Counted from the stretch's first letter, positions 25,618 through 34,572 are shown. The stretch is 64,000 nt of DNA from Streptomyces halobius (GCF_023277745.1 NZ_CP086322.1:8432001-8496000), one strand, 5' to 3'. The notes: a model not told the origin generated them from the letters alone. Made by a program: numbers and translations.

Positions 25618-28539
25618 GTGTCATCGGTACACCCGTCCGCCGTCCTGGGACCGGGCGAGAGGGACGCGGTGACGCACGCGCTGGGCGGCCTCGGCGCGCC
25701 CGTCGACTGCACCGGACTGCGCAGCGTGCCCCTGGAGGGCCCGCATGTGCTGTGGCTGGTCACCGGCGGATCCCTCGACCTCTTCGCCGTCGACGCCGTC
25801 CAGGAGGGCCACTGGCACTTCCTCGGCCGGCTCGAAGCCGGGACGCTGCTGCTCGGCCCGGTCGACGGACCCCAGCACACTCTGCTCGGCAGGCCCGCGC
25901 AGGACTGCCTGCTGCGCCGGATCCCGCTGCGCGAGCTGCCCCGGCCCGAGTACACCGAATACGGGGAGTACGGAGATCACGGGGCGTACGGCGGGTACGG
26001 GGCCGGGCATCAGGGCGGGTACGAGACCGGCTACGGGACGGGGTACGACGACACCTATGGCGGGCAGGGCGCGGCGCCGACCCCGCTGGAGCACGCCTTC
26101 GCGCTCGGCACCGCCCGCAGCCTGGGCGTCCTGTTCGAGGCCCCGCTGGACGGCCGGCCCACCGACGAAGCGGTGGCCGACGACGACATCCTCTGGATGC
26201 CCGTCCCGCCCGGCAGTGTGCAGTACGGCGCCTCGTACAGCGCGGAGGCGGTCGGCGATCTGCTGGTCGACGGCGGGCTCTGGCAGCGGATGGTCAATCA
26301 GCAGTACCGGCTGCTGTCCGCGGTGGACCGCTGGATCGAGCAGCTGGAGCGCGCGCACGAGGACCGTACGGCGGCCGGGATCAAGGCGGGCGAGGCCGTC
26401 CGCGAGCGCGCCGACCAGGCCCTGCTGGCCTCCATCGGCGGACCGGACCGCAGCGGGCGGTCCACCGCGGACCGGGCCACCGACGACACGACTTTCGCCG
26501 TCTGCCGCCGGGTCGCCGAGGCGGCCGGGATCACCCTCACCGAGCCCCCCAAGGGCGGCACCGTCAACGATCGGGTCAGCCCCGTCGAACGCATCGCCGT
26601 CGCCTCACGGATCCGCACCCGCGCCGTCCGGCTCGGCGGCCGCTGGTGGCGCAGCAACACCGGCCCTCTCGTCGGCCACCGGGCCAAGTCCGGCGCCCCC
26701 GTCGCGCTGCTGTGGCGCCGCGGCCGGTACGAGGCGGTCAACCCGGCATCCGGGCTGCGGATACGCATCGGCAAGGACAACGCCGACGAGTTCGAGCCGC
26801 GCGCCGTGATGTTCTACCGGCCGCTGCCGGAACGGCCCATGTCCCTGTGGCGGCTGATGCGCTTCAGCCTCCGCGACAGCCGGATGGACCTGCGCAATCT
26901 GGCGCTCAGCGGACTGGTGACCGTCGGCCTCGGCGCGCTGGTCCCGATCGCGACCGGCCAGGTGCTGGGTGTGTTCGTACCGGCCGCAGAGAAGGGCCTC
27001 ATCGTCCAGGTCTCCCTCGCGGTCATCATCACCAGCATTGTCACCGCCGCCTTCACCCTGCTCCAGAACCTCACCGTCCTGCGGATGGAGGGCCGTATCG
27101 AGAGCGCGCTGCAACCGGCCATCTGGGACCGGCTGTTGCGGCTGCCCACCAAGTTCTTCACCGAACGCTCCACCGGAGAACTGGCCAGCGCGGCCATGGG
27201 CATCAGCGCCATCCGGCGGGTGCTGTCCGGCGTCGGCCCGGTGGCCGTACAGGCGAGCACCGTCGGGGCGATGAACCTCGTACTGCTGCTGCTCTTCAGC
27301 GTGCCGCTCGCGCTGGCGGCGATCGGCATGCTGATCGTCATCGGCGCGGTGTTCCTCGGGATGGGCCTGTGGCAGCTGCGTTGGCAGCGGCGGCTGGTCA
27401 AGCTCAGCCACAAGCTCAACAACCAGGCATTCCAGACCCTGCGCGGGCTGCCCAAACTACGCGTCGCCGCGGCCGAGAGCTTCGCCTACGCCGCCTGGGC
27501 CCGGGAGTTCGCCCGCTCCCGCGAGATGCAGCAGCGGGCCGGCCGCATCAAGAACCTCACTACCGTCCTCGACGCCGTCTACCTCCCGCTCGCCTCGCTG
27601 ACCATGTTCATGCTGCTGGCCGGCCCGGCCCGCGGCAGTATGTCGGCCGCCGCGTTCCTGACCTTCAACACCTCCGTGACCATGCTGCTCACCTCGGTCA
27701 CCCAGATTTCCGGGGCACTGGTCTCGGCCGCCGCCGCGCTCCCCATGTTCGAGCAGATCAAGCCCGTCCTCGACGAGGCGCCGGAGGTCCGCGGCGCCAG
27801 TGCGCAACCCGGCACGCTGGCCGGGGGAATGGAGGCCCGCAAACTCTCCTTCCGCTACACCGACGACGGCCCGTTGGTCCTCGACGATGTCTCCCTCCAC
27901 GTACGGCCCGGCGAGTTCGTGGCCATCGTCGGCCCCAGCGGCTGCGGCAAGTCCACCCTCCTCCGACTGCTCATCGGCTTCGACAAACCCGCCTCGGGCA
28001 GCGTGCTCTACGACGGCCAGGACCTGTCCGCGCTGGACCAGGCCGCGGTACGCCGCCAGTGCGGGGTCGTCCTGCAGAACGCCCAGCCGCTCACCGGATC
28101 GATCCTGGACTGCATCTGCGGCGCCGAGTCCTTCACCCAGGAGGAGGCGTGGCAGGCCGCGGCGATGGCCGGCCTGGCCGAGGACATCAAGCGGATGCCG
28201 ATGGGCATGCACACCATGATCGCGGGCGGTGCCGGGATCTCCGGCGGCCAGCGGCAGCGGCTGATGATCGCCCAGGCGTTGGTCCGCCGCCCGCGCATCC
28301 TCTTCTTCGACGAGGCCACCAGCGCCCTGGACAACGAGACCCAGCGCATCGTCATCGAGAGCACCCGCGAACTGAGCGCCAGCCGGGTGGTCATCGCCCA
28401 CCGGCTGACCACGGTCATGGACGCCGACCGCGTGATCGTCATGTCCGACGGCCGGGTCGTCGAACAGGGCCCGCCGGCCGAACTGCTCGCCGACACCGGC
28501 GGCCATCTGCACGAACTGGTGCGACGGCAGCTGGCCTGA
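25618..28539 (+). CDS. Second NHLM/NHLP-type bacteriocin export ABC transporter (permease/ATPase)
   Basis: A 973-residue protein partnering the C39 transporter. The N-terminal 330 residues are a long cytoplasmic region resembling a degenerate peptidase or binding domain. It is interrupted at about residues 110-150 by a Tyr/Gly-rich tract (repeats such as YGEYGDHGAYGGYG). The C39 catalytic Cys is absent. Then come six membrane segments and an ATPase with GPSGCGKSTLL, SGGQRQRLMIAQAL and FFDEATSALD. GTG 25618 lies one base after the previous stop. The pair probably forms a heterodimeric exporter, as in other NHLM sets. Confidence 0.92.
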   Translation: MSSVHPSAVLGPGERDAVTHALGGLGAPVDCTGLRSVPLEGPHVLWLVTGGSLDLFAVDAVQEGHWHFLGRLEAGTLLLGPVDGPQHTLLGRPAQDCLLRRIPLRELPRPEYTEYGEYGDHGAYGGYGAGHQGGYETGYGTGYDDTYGGQGAAPTPLEHAFALGTARSLGVLFEAPLDGRPTDEAVADDDILWMPVPPGSVQYGASYSAEAVGDLLVDGGLWQRMVNQQYRLLSAVDRWIEQLERAHEDRTAAGIKAGEAVRERADQALLASIGGPDRSGRSTADRATDDTTFAVCRRVAEAAGITLTEPPKGGTVNDRVSPVERIAVASRIRTRAVRLGGRWWRSNTGPLVGHRAKSGAPVALLWRRGRYEAVNPASGLRIRIGKDNADEFEPRAVMFYRPLPERPMSLWRLMRFSLRDSRMDLRNLALSGLVTVGLGALVPIATGQVLGVFVPAAEKGLIVQVSLAVIITSIVTAAFTLLQNLTVLRMEGRIESALQPAIWDRLLRLPTKFFTERSTGELASAAMGISAIRRVLSGVGPVAVQASTVGAMNLVLLLLFSVPLALAAIGMLIVIGAVFLGMGLWQLRWQRRLVKLSHKLNNQAFQTLRGLPKLRVAAAESFAYAAWAREFARSREMQQRAGRIKNLTTVLDAVYLPLASLTMFMLLAGPARGSMSAAAFLTFNTSVTMLLTSVTQISGALVSAAAALPMFEQIKPVLDEAPEVRGASAQPGTLAGGMEARKLSFRYTDDGPLVLDDVSLHVRPGEFVAIVGPSGCGKSTLLRLLIGFDKPASGSVLYDGQDLSALDQAAVRRQCGVVLQNAQPLTGSILDCICGAESFTQEEAWQAAAMAGLAEDIKRMPMGMHTMIAGGAGISGGQRQRLMIAQALVRRPRILFFDEATSALDNETQRIVIESTRELSASRVVIAHRLTTVMDADRVIVMSDGRVVEQGPPAELLADTGGHLHELVRRQLA

Positions 28540-28680
28540 GCCACACACAACCGGCACGCGCGGCGGGAACCGCACGCGGGGCCTGTCCGACTACCTGTGC
28601 CGGGCCGTGACCGCGGCCCGTCGGCCGGAGAGCCGTCATGGCGGCCGGCCGGTGAGTCGTAGTGGCAGGGAGAAAGTGGT

Positions 28681-29745
28681 ATGCGCCGTTGGAAGATGAG
28701 TGGTGTCGCGGTGCTCGTCGCATGGGCCGTGACCGCGTGCGGGGGCGGTAGCGGCGGTACGGGGGCGGATACCTCGGGGAAGGGCACCGCCGGCTTCCCG
28801 CTCAAGGTCGCCGACTGCCACGGCGCCGAAACCACCTTCTCTTCCCCGCCCCGCAAGATCGTCACCAGCAATGCCGCCGCCCTGGAGATGCTGCTGCGGC
28901 TGGGCGCGGGCGACCGGGTCGTCGGGACCGGATTCCCGCCCAGGAAGGGCAGGTTGCCGGGCTCTCTGGGAGAACAGGCCCGGAAGGTCCCGGTGCTGGG
29001 GAAAACCGTGATCCCCAAGGAGAAGCTGCTCGGATCGGGAACCGATCTCTACATCGACACCTTCGCCTCGATGCAGAACATGCGCGGGGCAGGCGACGCG
29101 CCGACCGAAGAGGAATTCAAGGCGGCGGGAATCAAGCACATCTACCTGGCGTCCACCGCCTGCGCCTCGATGGCCAAGGGACCGCAGCGGGATCTGTCCG
29201 GTGTCGAGGGCGACATCACCAGGCTGGGCGCGGTGACCGGGACGGCGAAGCGGGCCCGGGAACTGGTCGCGGGCATGCGGTCGAAGGTCGCGGCGGTCCG
29301 CAAGGTCGTGGACGACGTACCGAGGGACAAGCGGCCCGGATACTTCTTCTTCGACTTCGACGCCGGGACCAGGCAGCCGATCGCCGTATGCAGTAAGCAG
29401 GTCGCGAACGCGGTGATCAACCAGGCCGGGGCGCGCAATGTCTTCGACGGCTGCGACGGCGACTTCAAGCCCGTCTCGTGGGAGGACGTGGTCGACAAGG
29501 ACCCGGACTGGATCCAGCTCGGGGTGCGCGACCGGGGCGACGCGGCGGCCAACGCCACGGCGTACGAGGAGGCCGCGGCATTCCTGAAGGGCTTCCCCGC
29601 CACGAAGGGGCTCCAGGCCGTACGGGACGGGAAGTTCCTGCGGATCGGCTCGGAGCAGACGACGATCGCCGGCGTCGGCAACGCGGACGCGGTCGAGGAG
29701 ATCGCGCACACGCTCTACCCGACCATGTTCAAGGCGGCCCGGTAG
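28681..29745 (+). CDS. Metal-chelate/siderophore ABC transporter substrate-binding lipoprotein
   Basis: A 354-residue FepB/BtuF-type binding protein. The signal peptide ends in a lipobox, AVTAC, with a Gly-rich spacer after the cysteine. The two-lobed fold shows PPRKIVTSNAAALEMLLRLG and, near the C-terminus, LQAVRDGKFLRIG. It should capture an iron, copper or cobalamin chelate at the outer face of the membrane and pass it to the next two gene products. The stop overlaps the permease start by one base (TAGTG). An isocyanide synthase and P450 lie just downstream on the other strand, so the ligand may be an isonitrile metallophore. That is inference. Confidence 0.92.
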   Translation: MRRWKMSGVAVLVAWAVTACGGGSGGTGADTSGKGTAGFPLKVADCHGAETTFSSPPRKIVTSNAAALEMLLRLGAGDRVVGTGFPPRKGRLPGSLGEQARKVPVLGKTVIPKEKLLGSGTDLYIDTFASMQNMRGAGDAPTEEEFKAAGIKHIYLASTACASMAKGPQRDLSGVEGDITRLGAVTGTAKRARELVAGMRSKVAAVRKVVDDVPRDKRPGYFFFDFDAGTRQPIAVCSKQVANAVINQAGARNVFDGCDGDFKPVSWEDVVDKDPDWIQLGVRDRGDAAANATAYEEAAAFLKGFPATKGLQAVRDGKFLRIGSEQTTIAGVGNADAVEEIAHTLYPTMFKAAR

Positions 29746-30845
29746 TGGGGGCGGTGGGGACGGCGGACTCCCGTGACTCCCATGACTCCCTTGACTCCAT
29801 CGCCTCGGCTGATTCCCGGCGCACGGCGCGTACCGGGCTGCTGTCCGTCGGTCTCGCGGCCGCGCTCGCGGTGGCGTCGACCCTCGCCGTATCCCTCGGC
29901 TCCACGGACATCCCGCCCGGCGAGGTGTGGTCGGTGGTGCTCCGCCGACTGGGCGGCGCGGCGCCCCGGCCGGGCACCGACGACCTCATCGTATGGCAAC
30001 TCCGTGTCCCCAGAGCCCTGTTGGCGGCACTCGTCGGCGCGGGCCTCGGCGTGGTGGGCACCGCGACCCAGGCCCTGGTACGCAACCCCCTCGCCGACCC
30101 GTATCTGCTGGGCATCTCCAACGGCGCCTCGCTCGGTGCGGTCGCCGCGATCGTGCTGGGGGTGAGCGGCGGCGGGGTACTCGGCCTGGGGCTGTCCGCG
30201 GCCGCCTTCGCGGGGGCGCTCGCCGCCTTCACACTGGTGTGGTTCATGGCACGGCGGGGTGGGGGATTCTCGCCGCTGCGGCTGGTGCTGGCCGGGGTGG
30301 GGATCGGCCAGTTCCTTTCCGGGTTCACCAGCTATCTGGTGCTGCAGGCCGGGGACGAACAACAGACCCGCAGCGTGCTGTTCTGGCTGATGGGCAGCCT
30401 GAGCGGGGCGACCTGGGACGTGCTGTGGCTGCCGGCGATCGCGGTCGCGGCCGGTCTGCTCGCGCTCCAGGCCCGCGCCCGCGCCCTGAACGCGCTGCTC
30501 ATGGGCGACGAAACGGCCGCCGGGGTGGGTGTGGACGTCACCCGGCTGCGCCGCGAACTGTTCGTGACGACCAGCCTGCTGACCGGCGTCCTGGTCGCCG
30601 TTTCCGGGGCGATCGCCTTCGTCGGCCTGATGGTGCCGCATCTGTGCCGCCTGATCGTCGGCGGCGATCATCGCCGGCTGCTGCCGCTGTCCGCCCTCAC
30701 CGGCGCCCTGCTGCTGGTCGTGGTGGACGTGGTGTGCCGCACGGCCATGGCCACCCAGGAACTCCCGGTGGGCGTGGTCACGGCGATGATCGGCGCCCCG
30801 GCCCTGCTGTTCGTCCTGGACCGGCGGCTGGCGGCGGGCGGATGA
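29745..30845 (+). CDS. FecCD-type ABC transporter permease
   Basis: This 366-residue inner-membrane permease has eight to ten transmembrane segments and the FecCD landmarks STDIPPGEVW, RVPRALLAALVGAGLGVVG and GAIAFVGLMVPHLCRL. The GTG at 29745 overlaps the binding-protein stop. Before the first membrane segment there is a Ser/Asp-rich repeat (DSRDSHDSLDSIASADSR) not expected in the family. It couples to the ATPase downstream through a 22-codon overlapping frame. Confidence 0.92.
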   Translation: MGAVGTADSRDSHDSLDSIASADSRRTARTGLLSVGLAAALAVASTLAVSLGSTDIPPGEVWSVVLRRLGGAAPRPGTDDLIVWQLRVPRALLAALVGAGLGVVGTATQALVRNPLADPYLLGISNGASLGAVAAIVLGVSGGGVLGLGLSAAAFAGALAAFTLVWFMARRGGGFSPLRLVLAGVGIGQFLSGFTSYLVLQAGDEQQTRSVLFWLMGSLSGATWDVLWLPAIAVAAGLLALQARARALNALLMGDETAAGVGVDVTRLRRELFVTTSLLTGVLVAVSGAIAFVGLMVPHLCRLIVGGDHRRLLPLSALTGALLLVVVDVVCRTAMATQELPVGVVTAMIGAPALLFVLDRRLAAGG

Positions 30846-30910
30846 CCGGCGGAGACGGCGAGCTGACGGCCGAGAACGAGGAACCGATGGCCGGGGAAGA
30901 GGCGCGCTGA
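30842..30910 (+). CDS. Coupling mini-ORF between permease and ATPase genes
   Basis: ATG 30842 overlaps the permease stop as ATGA, and the 22-codon frame (MTGGDGELTAENEEPMAGEE + AR) ends in TGA overlapping the next ATG at 30910. MAGEEA here and MAGDEA at the start of the ATPase are near-identical. The mini-ORF may therefore have arisen by duplication of the ATPase start region, leaving a frame that carries ribosomes through. I doubt the peptide itself has a role. Confidence 0.4.
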   Translation: MTGGDGELTAENEEPMAGEEAR

Positions 30911-31782
30911 TGGCCGGGGATGAGGCGCTGAAGGCGGGGGACGAGTCGCTGATGACAGGGAACGCGGGGCGGAAGACGGGGGACGAGGAACGCAGGGCCG
31001 CCGGCGCCGCGCGTATCGACATCGAGAACCTGCAAGTCGCCTACGCGGGCCGGAACGTCGTCGCGGGTGTGCATCTGGTGGCGGCGGAGGGCGAGATCGC
31101 GGGACTGGTCGGTCCCAACGGCAGCGGCAAGTCCAGCGTGCTGCGGACCGTCTACCGGTATCTGCGGCCCGCAGCCGGCCGGGTACTGCTGGCCGGGGCC
31201 GATATCCGCGCACTGGCACCCGGTCGGGCGGCCCGCCAGGTCGCCGCGTTGCCGCAGGAGCGCGGCAGCGACTTCGAGCTGACCGTGCGCGAGGTGGTGA
31301 CGATGGGCCGTACGCCCTACAAGCGGGCCTTCGCCCGGGAGGACCGCCACGACCGGGACCTCGTGGCCCGCTCACTGGCCGCCGTCGGCATGGCGGGACA
31401 GGAGGCGCGCCGGTTCTCCGCGCTCTCCGGCGGCGAACGCCAACGCGCCCTGCTGGCACGGGCATTCGCGCAGGACCCGGACGTATTGGTGCTGGACGAA
31501 CCCACCAACCACCTCGACGTACGGCACCAGGTGGAGCTGCTCGGCCTGCTGCGCGCCCAGGGCCGTACGACGCTGATCTCCCTGCACGACCTGAACGCGG
31601 CGGCGTCCCTGTGCGACCGGCTGCATGTACTGAACGCAGGGCGGGTGGTGGCGTCCGGTACGCCGCGCGAGGTGCTGACGGCGGAGCTGCTCGCCGAGGT
31701 GTTCGGCGTACGGGCGGCGGTGACCGAACACCCGCTGACCGGCGATCCGTTGATCGCCTTCGATCACCGGCACTCGCTGTAG
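30910..31782 (+). CDS. Siderophore-type ABC transporter ATP-binding protein
   Basis: This 290-residue ATPase energises the FecBCD-like importer. Walker A is GPNGSGKSSVL, the signature is LSGGERQRALLARAF, Walker B is VLVLDEPTNHLD and the switch His lies in LISLHDLNAAA. The first 35 residues are a hydrophilic extension made of MAGDEALKAGDESL-like repeats; the family core begins at IDIENLQVAY. The operon ends 18 bp before the convergent isocyanide synthase pseudogene. Confidence 0.93.
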   Translation: MAGDEALKAGDESLMTGNAGRKTGDEERRAAGAARIDIENLQVAYAGRNVVAGVHLVAAEGEIAGLVGPNGSGKSSVLRTVYRYLRPAAGRVLLAGADIRALAPGRAARQVAALPQERGSDFELTVREVVTMGRTPYKRAFAREDRHDRDLVARSLAAVGMAGQEARRFSALSGGERQRALLARAFAQDPDVLVLDEPTNHLDVRHQVELLGLLRAQGRTTLISLHDLNAAASLCDRLHVLNAGRVVASGTPREVLTAELLAEVFGVRAAVTEHPLTGDPLIAFDHRHSL

Positions 31783-31800
31783 CGCGCAGCCGGCCCCACC

Positions 31801-32843
31801 TCACTCCCTCGCGAGGAAGTGGCTCGGTCGTCCCTGGTGCACCACCAGGCGGCCGAGTCGCTCGGCGTCCGCTCTGCGCATCAACTCCAGCCGTCCATCG
31901 GTATGTTGCAGCAGCGAGGAATGCCAGGGGGTCATCCACACATCCGGCGAGTCGAGCAGCCGGATCCCGAACCTGGCCGATCCGCGCGGCTGCGGATGAA
32001 TGGAGAGCCGGAACGCCTCCGGCCAGTGCTCGGCGATCAGCTCGCCCCAGGCGCGGCTGCGCTGGATCACGCCGTACGCACGGCGCCGGCAGTCGCGTTG
32101 CCGTGCCGAACGGGTGCCGGGGAAGGCGGTGGTGTCCTCGAAGAGGAACCGGGTGATGCCCTGGTAGAGCCGCCGGGTGGCTTCGTCCGTGCGGGTCCGG
32201 GAGCGCAGGGTGTCCAGGGACGGGGCGTAGCGTTCATGGACGAGGGACCGTTTGGCGTCGTGCGACAGGCCGGTCCCGTACACATCCCGCAGGTCGAAAA
32301 TCTCCAGATGGCGGAGGTCCGCATCGTGGATCAGCGAGCGCAGCGCAGCGCATCGCCGTAGGCGTCGATGTCGCGGTCGGGGACGTTGATGAGATCGCTG
32401 AAGACATGCCCGTCCGAGCAGATGACCAGCCGCGCCCCGGGCGGATGGATGGCCGTGATGCGGGCGCACAGGGCGTCGAGGAAGCGCAGCGCCTGCCGTT
32501 CGCCCTCGTCGGGGAGGGCACCCAGGACCTTGGCCGGGTTGGGCGACTTGCAGGGAAAGCCCGGCAGGACGAAGACGATCGGTTCGCCCGCCGCCACCGG
32601 CCCGGCGAGCTGCCGCAGTTGGGCGGGGAATGCGTCGGGAGTGTCGGGGGTGGGAGTGTCCTGGGCGAGAGGGCACGTGTCAGCGGGGCCGCGGGTGTCA
32701 GCGGTGTCCAGGGTGTCGGTGGTGTCCAAGGTGCGCCGGTACGGCAGGAGCACGGCGAGGATCGCGGCACAGACGTCCTCGTGGTCGGCGCGCCCGGCCG
32801 GACGGTGCGGGGTCAGGGTGGTCAGCGGGGTCACGGTGGTCAT
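31801..32843 (-). pseudogene. Isocyanide synthase (PvcA/DIT1 family), frameshifted
   Basis: PvcA/DIT1-type enzymes turn the amino group of Tyr or Trp (or a related acid) into an isonitrile. The first frame (32843 to about 32345) contains the family block LPGFPCKSPNPAKVLG and ICSDGHVFSD, and stops at 32331. The second frame resumes with SLIHDADLRHLEIFDLRDVY and runs to 31801 with the expected C-terminal region. They are joined by three copies of a 5-bp unit (AGCGC on the plus strand, 32337-32351). With two copies the reading is continuous (DALRSLI). This looks like a slipped-repeat frameshift, though sequencing error is possible. ATG 32843 overlaps the P450 stop. Confidence 0.85.
32337..32351. 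repeat. 5-bp AGCGC triplet repeat at the frameshift site
   Basis: Three contiguous AGCGC units. Losing or gaining one unit shifts the isocyanide synthase frame by two or one bases. The flanks restore the family reading if only two units are present. Confidence 0.85.
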
Positions 32844-34165
32844 GCGACGGGGCACCCGCCCGACCGGTCGGCGTCAGGTCTGTACGCCACCGGGAGTTGG
32901 TTTCCGTACGCCACGGGAAGTTGGTCCCCGTACGCCACCGGGAGGTGGTTGACGCCGCGGGCGAGGACCGCCGGAATCCAGGTGAGTTCGTCCTCCGGGA
33001 CGGCCAGCCGGAGGGCGGGCAGCCGCCGGAGCAGGGTGCCGATGGCTATCCGGAGTTCGACGCGGGCGAGCGCGGCGCCGGGACAGAAGTGGCTGCCGTG
33101 GCCGAAGGCGAGGTGCGGGTTGGGGCTGCGGTCGAAGTCCAGCGTGTCGGCGCCGGTGAACCGCCGGGGGTCTCGGTTGGCCGCGCACAGGGAGACGATC
33201 ACGGAGTCGCCCGCCGGGATCCGGGTCCCGTGCAGCTCGGCGTCCTCGGCGAAGAACCGCCAGGTCGTCACCTCGAAGGCACTGTCGTGGCGCAGCAGTT
33301 CCTCGACGGCCCGGGGCAGCAGCTCCGGTCGGGCGGCGAGCGCCGTGAGGTGCTCGGGGTGGCGCAGCAGGGTGATCAGGGCGGTGGTGATCTGGTTGGT
33401 GACCGGTTCCTGTCCGGCGACCAGCAGCTGGAAGATCATGGAGTCCAGCTCTTCGGGGCTCAGCCGTCCGTCGTCGCGGGCGGCCACCAGACGGGAGAGC
33501 AGATCCTCACCCCGACTGCCGTTGTCTTGCTCGCCGCGCTTGTGGGCGACGAGGTCGGCGATGTACTGCTGAAGCCCGCACAGCCGCGCCTCGTACGCGG
33601 GACGGCCGGGGTCCTGCGGGCCGACGGGCTGTACGACCTTGCCCCAGTCGCGGTCGAAGCGGTCGGCGAACTCCCGCGGCAGGCCGATGACTTCGGCCAG
33701 CACCTGGAAGGGGAAGCGGGCGGCGAAGGCGTCGACGAGGTCGGCCCGGCCGGTGCCGGGGAGCGTGTCGAGCAGCGCATCCGCCATGGCCTGGAAACGG
33801 GGCCGGAGCTCTGCGACGCGCTGTGGGGCGAAGGCGTCGGTGATCAGCCGGCGCATCGAGGCGTGCTCGGGCGGGTCCTGGTGGAGGAGGTGCACCTGGA
33901 GCCGGGAGTGCTGTGGTTCCGGCATGATCGACGCGCGGGCCCGCCAGGCGGCGTTGCCACGCGAGTGGTGCTTGCCGAGGCGGGTGTCGGTCAGTGTCCG
34001 GTGGGCGGCCTCGTAGCCGGTGACGAGCCAGGCGCACACCCCGCTCGGAAACCGCACCCGGTGGACCGGACCGCGCTCGCGCAGCTCGGCGTACAAGGGG
34101 TAGGGGTCGCGTTTGTAGTCCGTCCCGTACAGCTCTACGGGAACGCGCTCGGGTGATGCGGCCAT
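32840..34165 (-). CDS. Cytochrome P450
   Basis: This 441-residue soluble bacterial P450 has heme-ligand region FGHGSHFCPGAALARVE, I-helix LLVAGQEPVTNQI, ExxR in EELLRH and a normal N-terminus (ELYGTDYKRDPYPLYAELRE). AAGGAG precedes the ATG at 34165. It is translationally coupled to the isocyanide synthase gene downstream. P450s paired with DIT1/PvcA-type enzymes oxidise the isonitrile product, and I infer the same here. The C-terminus ends in three 8-residue units (LPVAYGDQ, LPVAYGNQ, LPVAYRPD) from a 24-bp tandem repeat (32882-32953). Confidence 0.93.
   Translation of the reverse strand: MAASPERVPVELYGTDYKRDPYPLYAELRERGPVHRVRFPSGVCAWLVTGYEAAHRTLTDTRLGKHHSRGNAAWRARASIMPEPQHSRLQVHLLHQDPPEHASMRRLITDAFAPQRVAELRPRFQAMADALLDTLPGTGRADLVDAFAARFPFQVLAEVIGLPREFADRFDRDWGKVVQPVGPQDPGRPAYEARLCGLQQYIADLVAHKRGEQDNGSRGEDLLSRLVAARDDGRLSPEELDSMIFQLLVAGQEPVTNQITTALITLLRHPEHLTALAARPELLPRAVEELLRHDSAFEVTTWRFFAEDAELHGTRIPAGDSVIVSLCAANRDPRRFTGADTLDFDRSPNPHLAFGHGSHFCPGAALARVELRIAIGTLLRRLPALRLAVPEDELTWIPAVLARGVNHLPVAYGDQLPVAYGNQLPVAYRPDADRSGGCPVA
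32882..32953. repeat. 24-bp tandem repeat, three copies, in the P450 C-terminus
   Basis: Units start at 32882, 32906 and 32930 (GTACGCCACCGGGAGTTGGT and variants). The unit is eight codons, so the frame is kept. Confidence 0.85.
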
Positions 34166-34320
34166 GGCTCTCCTTGTGTCTCTGCGGACGGGCATGTGAG
34201 AGGTCGGGTGCGAGCGGCGTTGAGTTCCCGCTGCATACAGGCGCGTGCACCGGAACTCATCCGCTCCCCGAACCGACTCACTGGACCCGACCTTCCGAAA
34301 TCCGGAGCTCTGGAGCGGAG

Positions 34321-34572
34321 ATGTCCCCTTTCCCGGCCGACCGCAGTCGGCCCGTTCTTCCCCAGGCCGTCCGACGGCCGCTGCCCGCACGGCCGGTCCT
34401 CGGCTTCGCCGTCCTGCTCGTGGCGCTGTTCGCGCTGTCGTACGCGGTCGGTACGGTCGCCGGACCGGTCGCTCCGGGCCTGCGTCCCGCCGATGGCGTC
34501 CGTACCGCGGACTCCGAGCCCATGGGTGACGGCGACATGGGCGGGATGCACGGGATGGGTGGGACGCGATGA
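34321..34572 (+). CDS. Small single-span membrane protein with Met-rich C-terminus
   Basis: The 83-residue protein has a basic N-terminus, one membrane segment (about residues 26-47, VLGFAVLLVALFALSYAVG) and a tail ending MGDGDMGGMHGMGGTR. Met/His-rich tails of this kind bind Cu(I) in other copper proteins. GGAG precedes ATG 34321. Its stop overlaps the copA start as ATGA, so it heads a copper operon with the P-type ATPase and the PCu(A)C-like chaperone. It may hand copper to or from CopA; this is inference from composition and context. Confidence 0.75.
   Translation: MSPFPADRSRPVLPQAVRRPLPARPVLGFAVLLVALFALSYAVGTVAGPVAPGLRPADGVRTADSEPMGDGDMGGMHGMGGTR

Noticed and set aside
28540..28680. Iron-box (DmdR/IdeR) operator before the FecBCD-type operon
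   Set aside because: No TTAGGTTAGGCT-like inverted repeat was found, so iron control is not supported by sequence.
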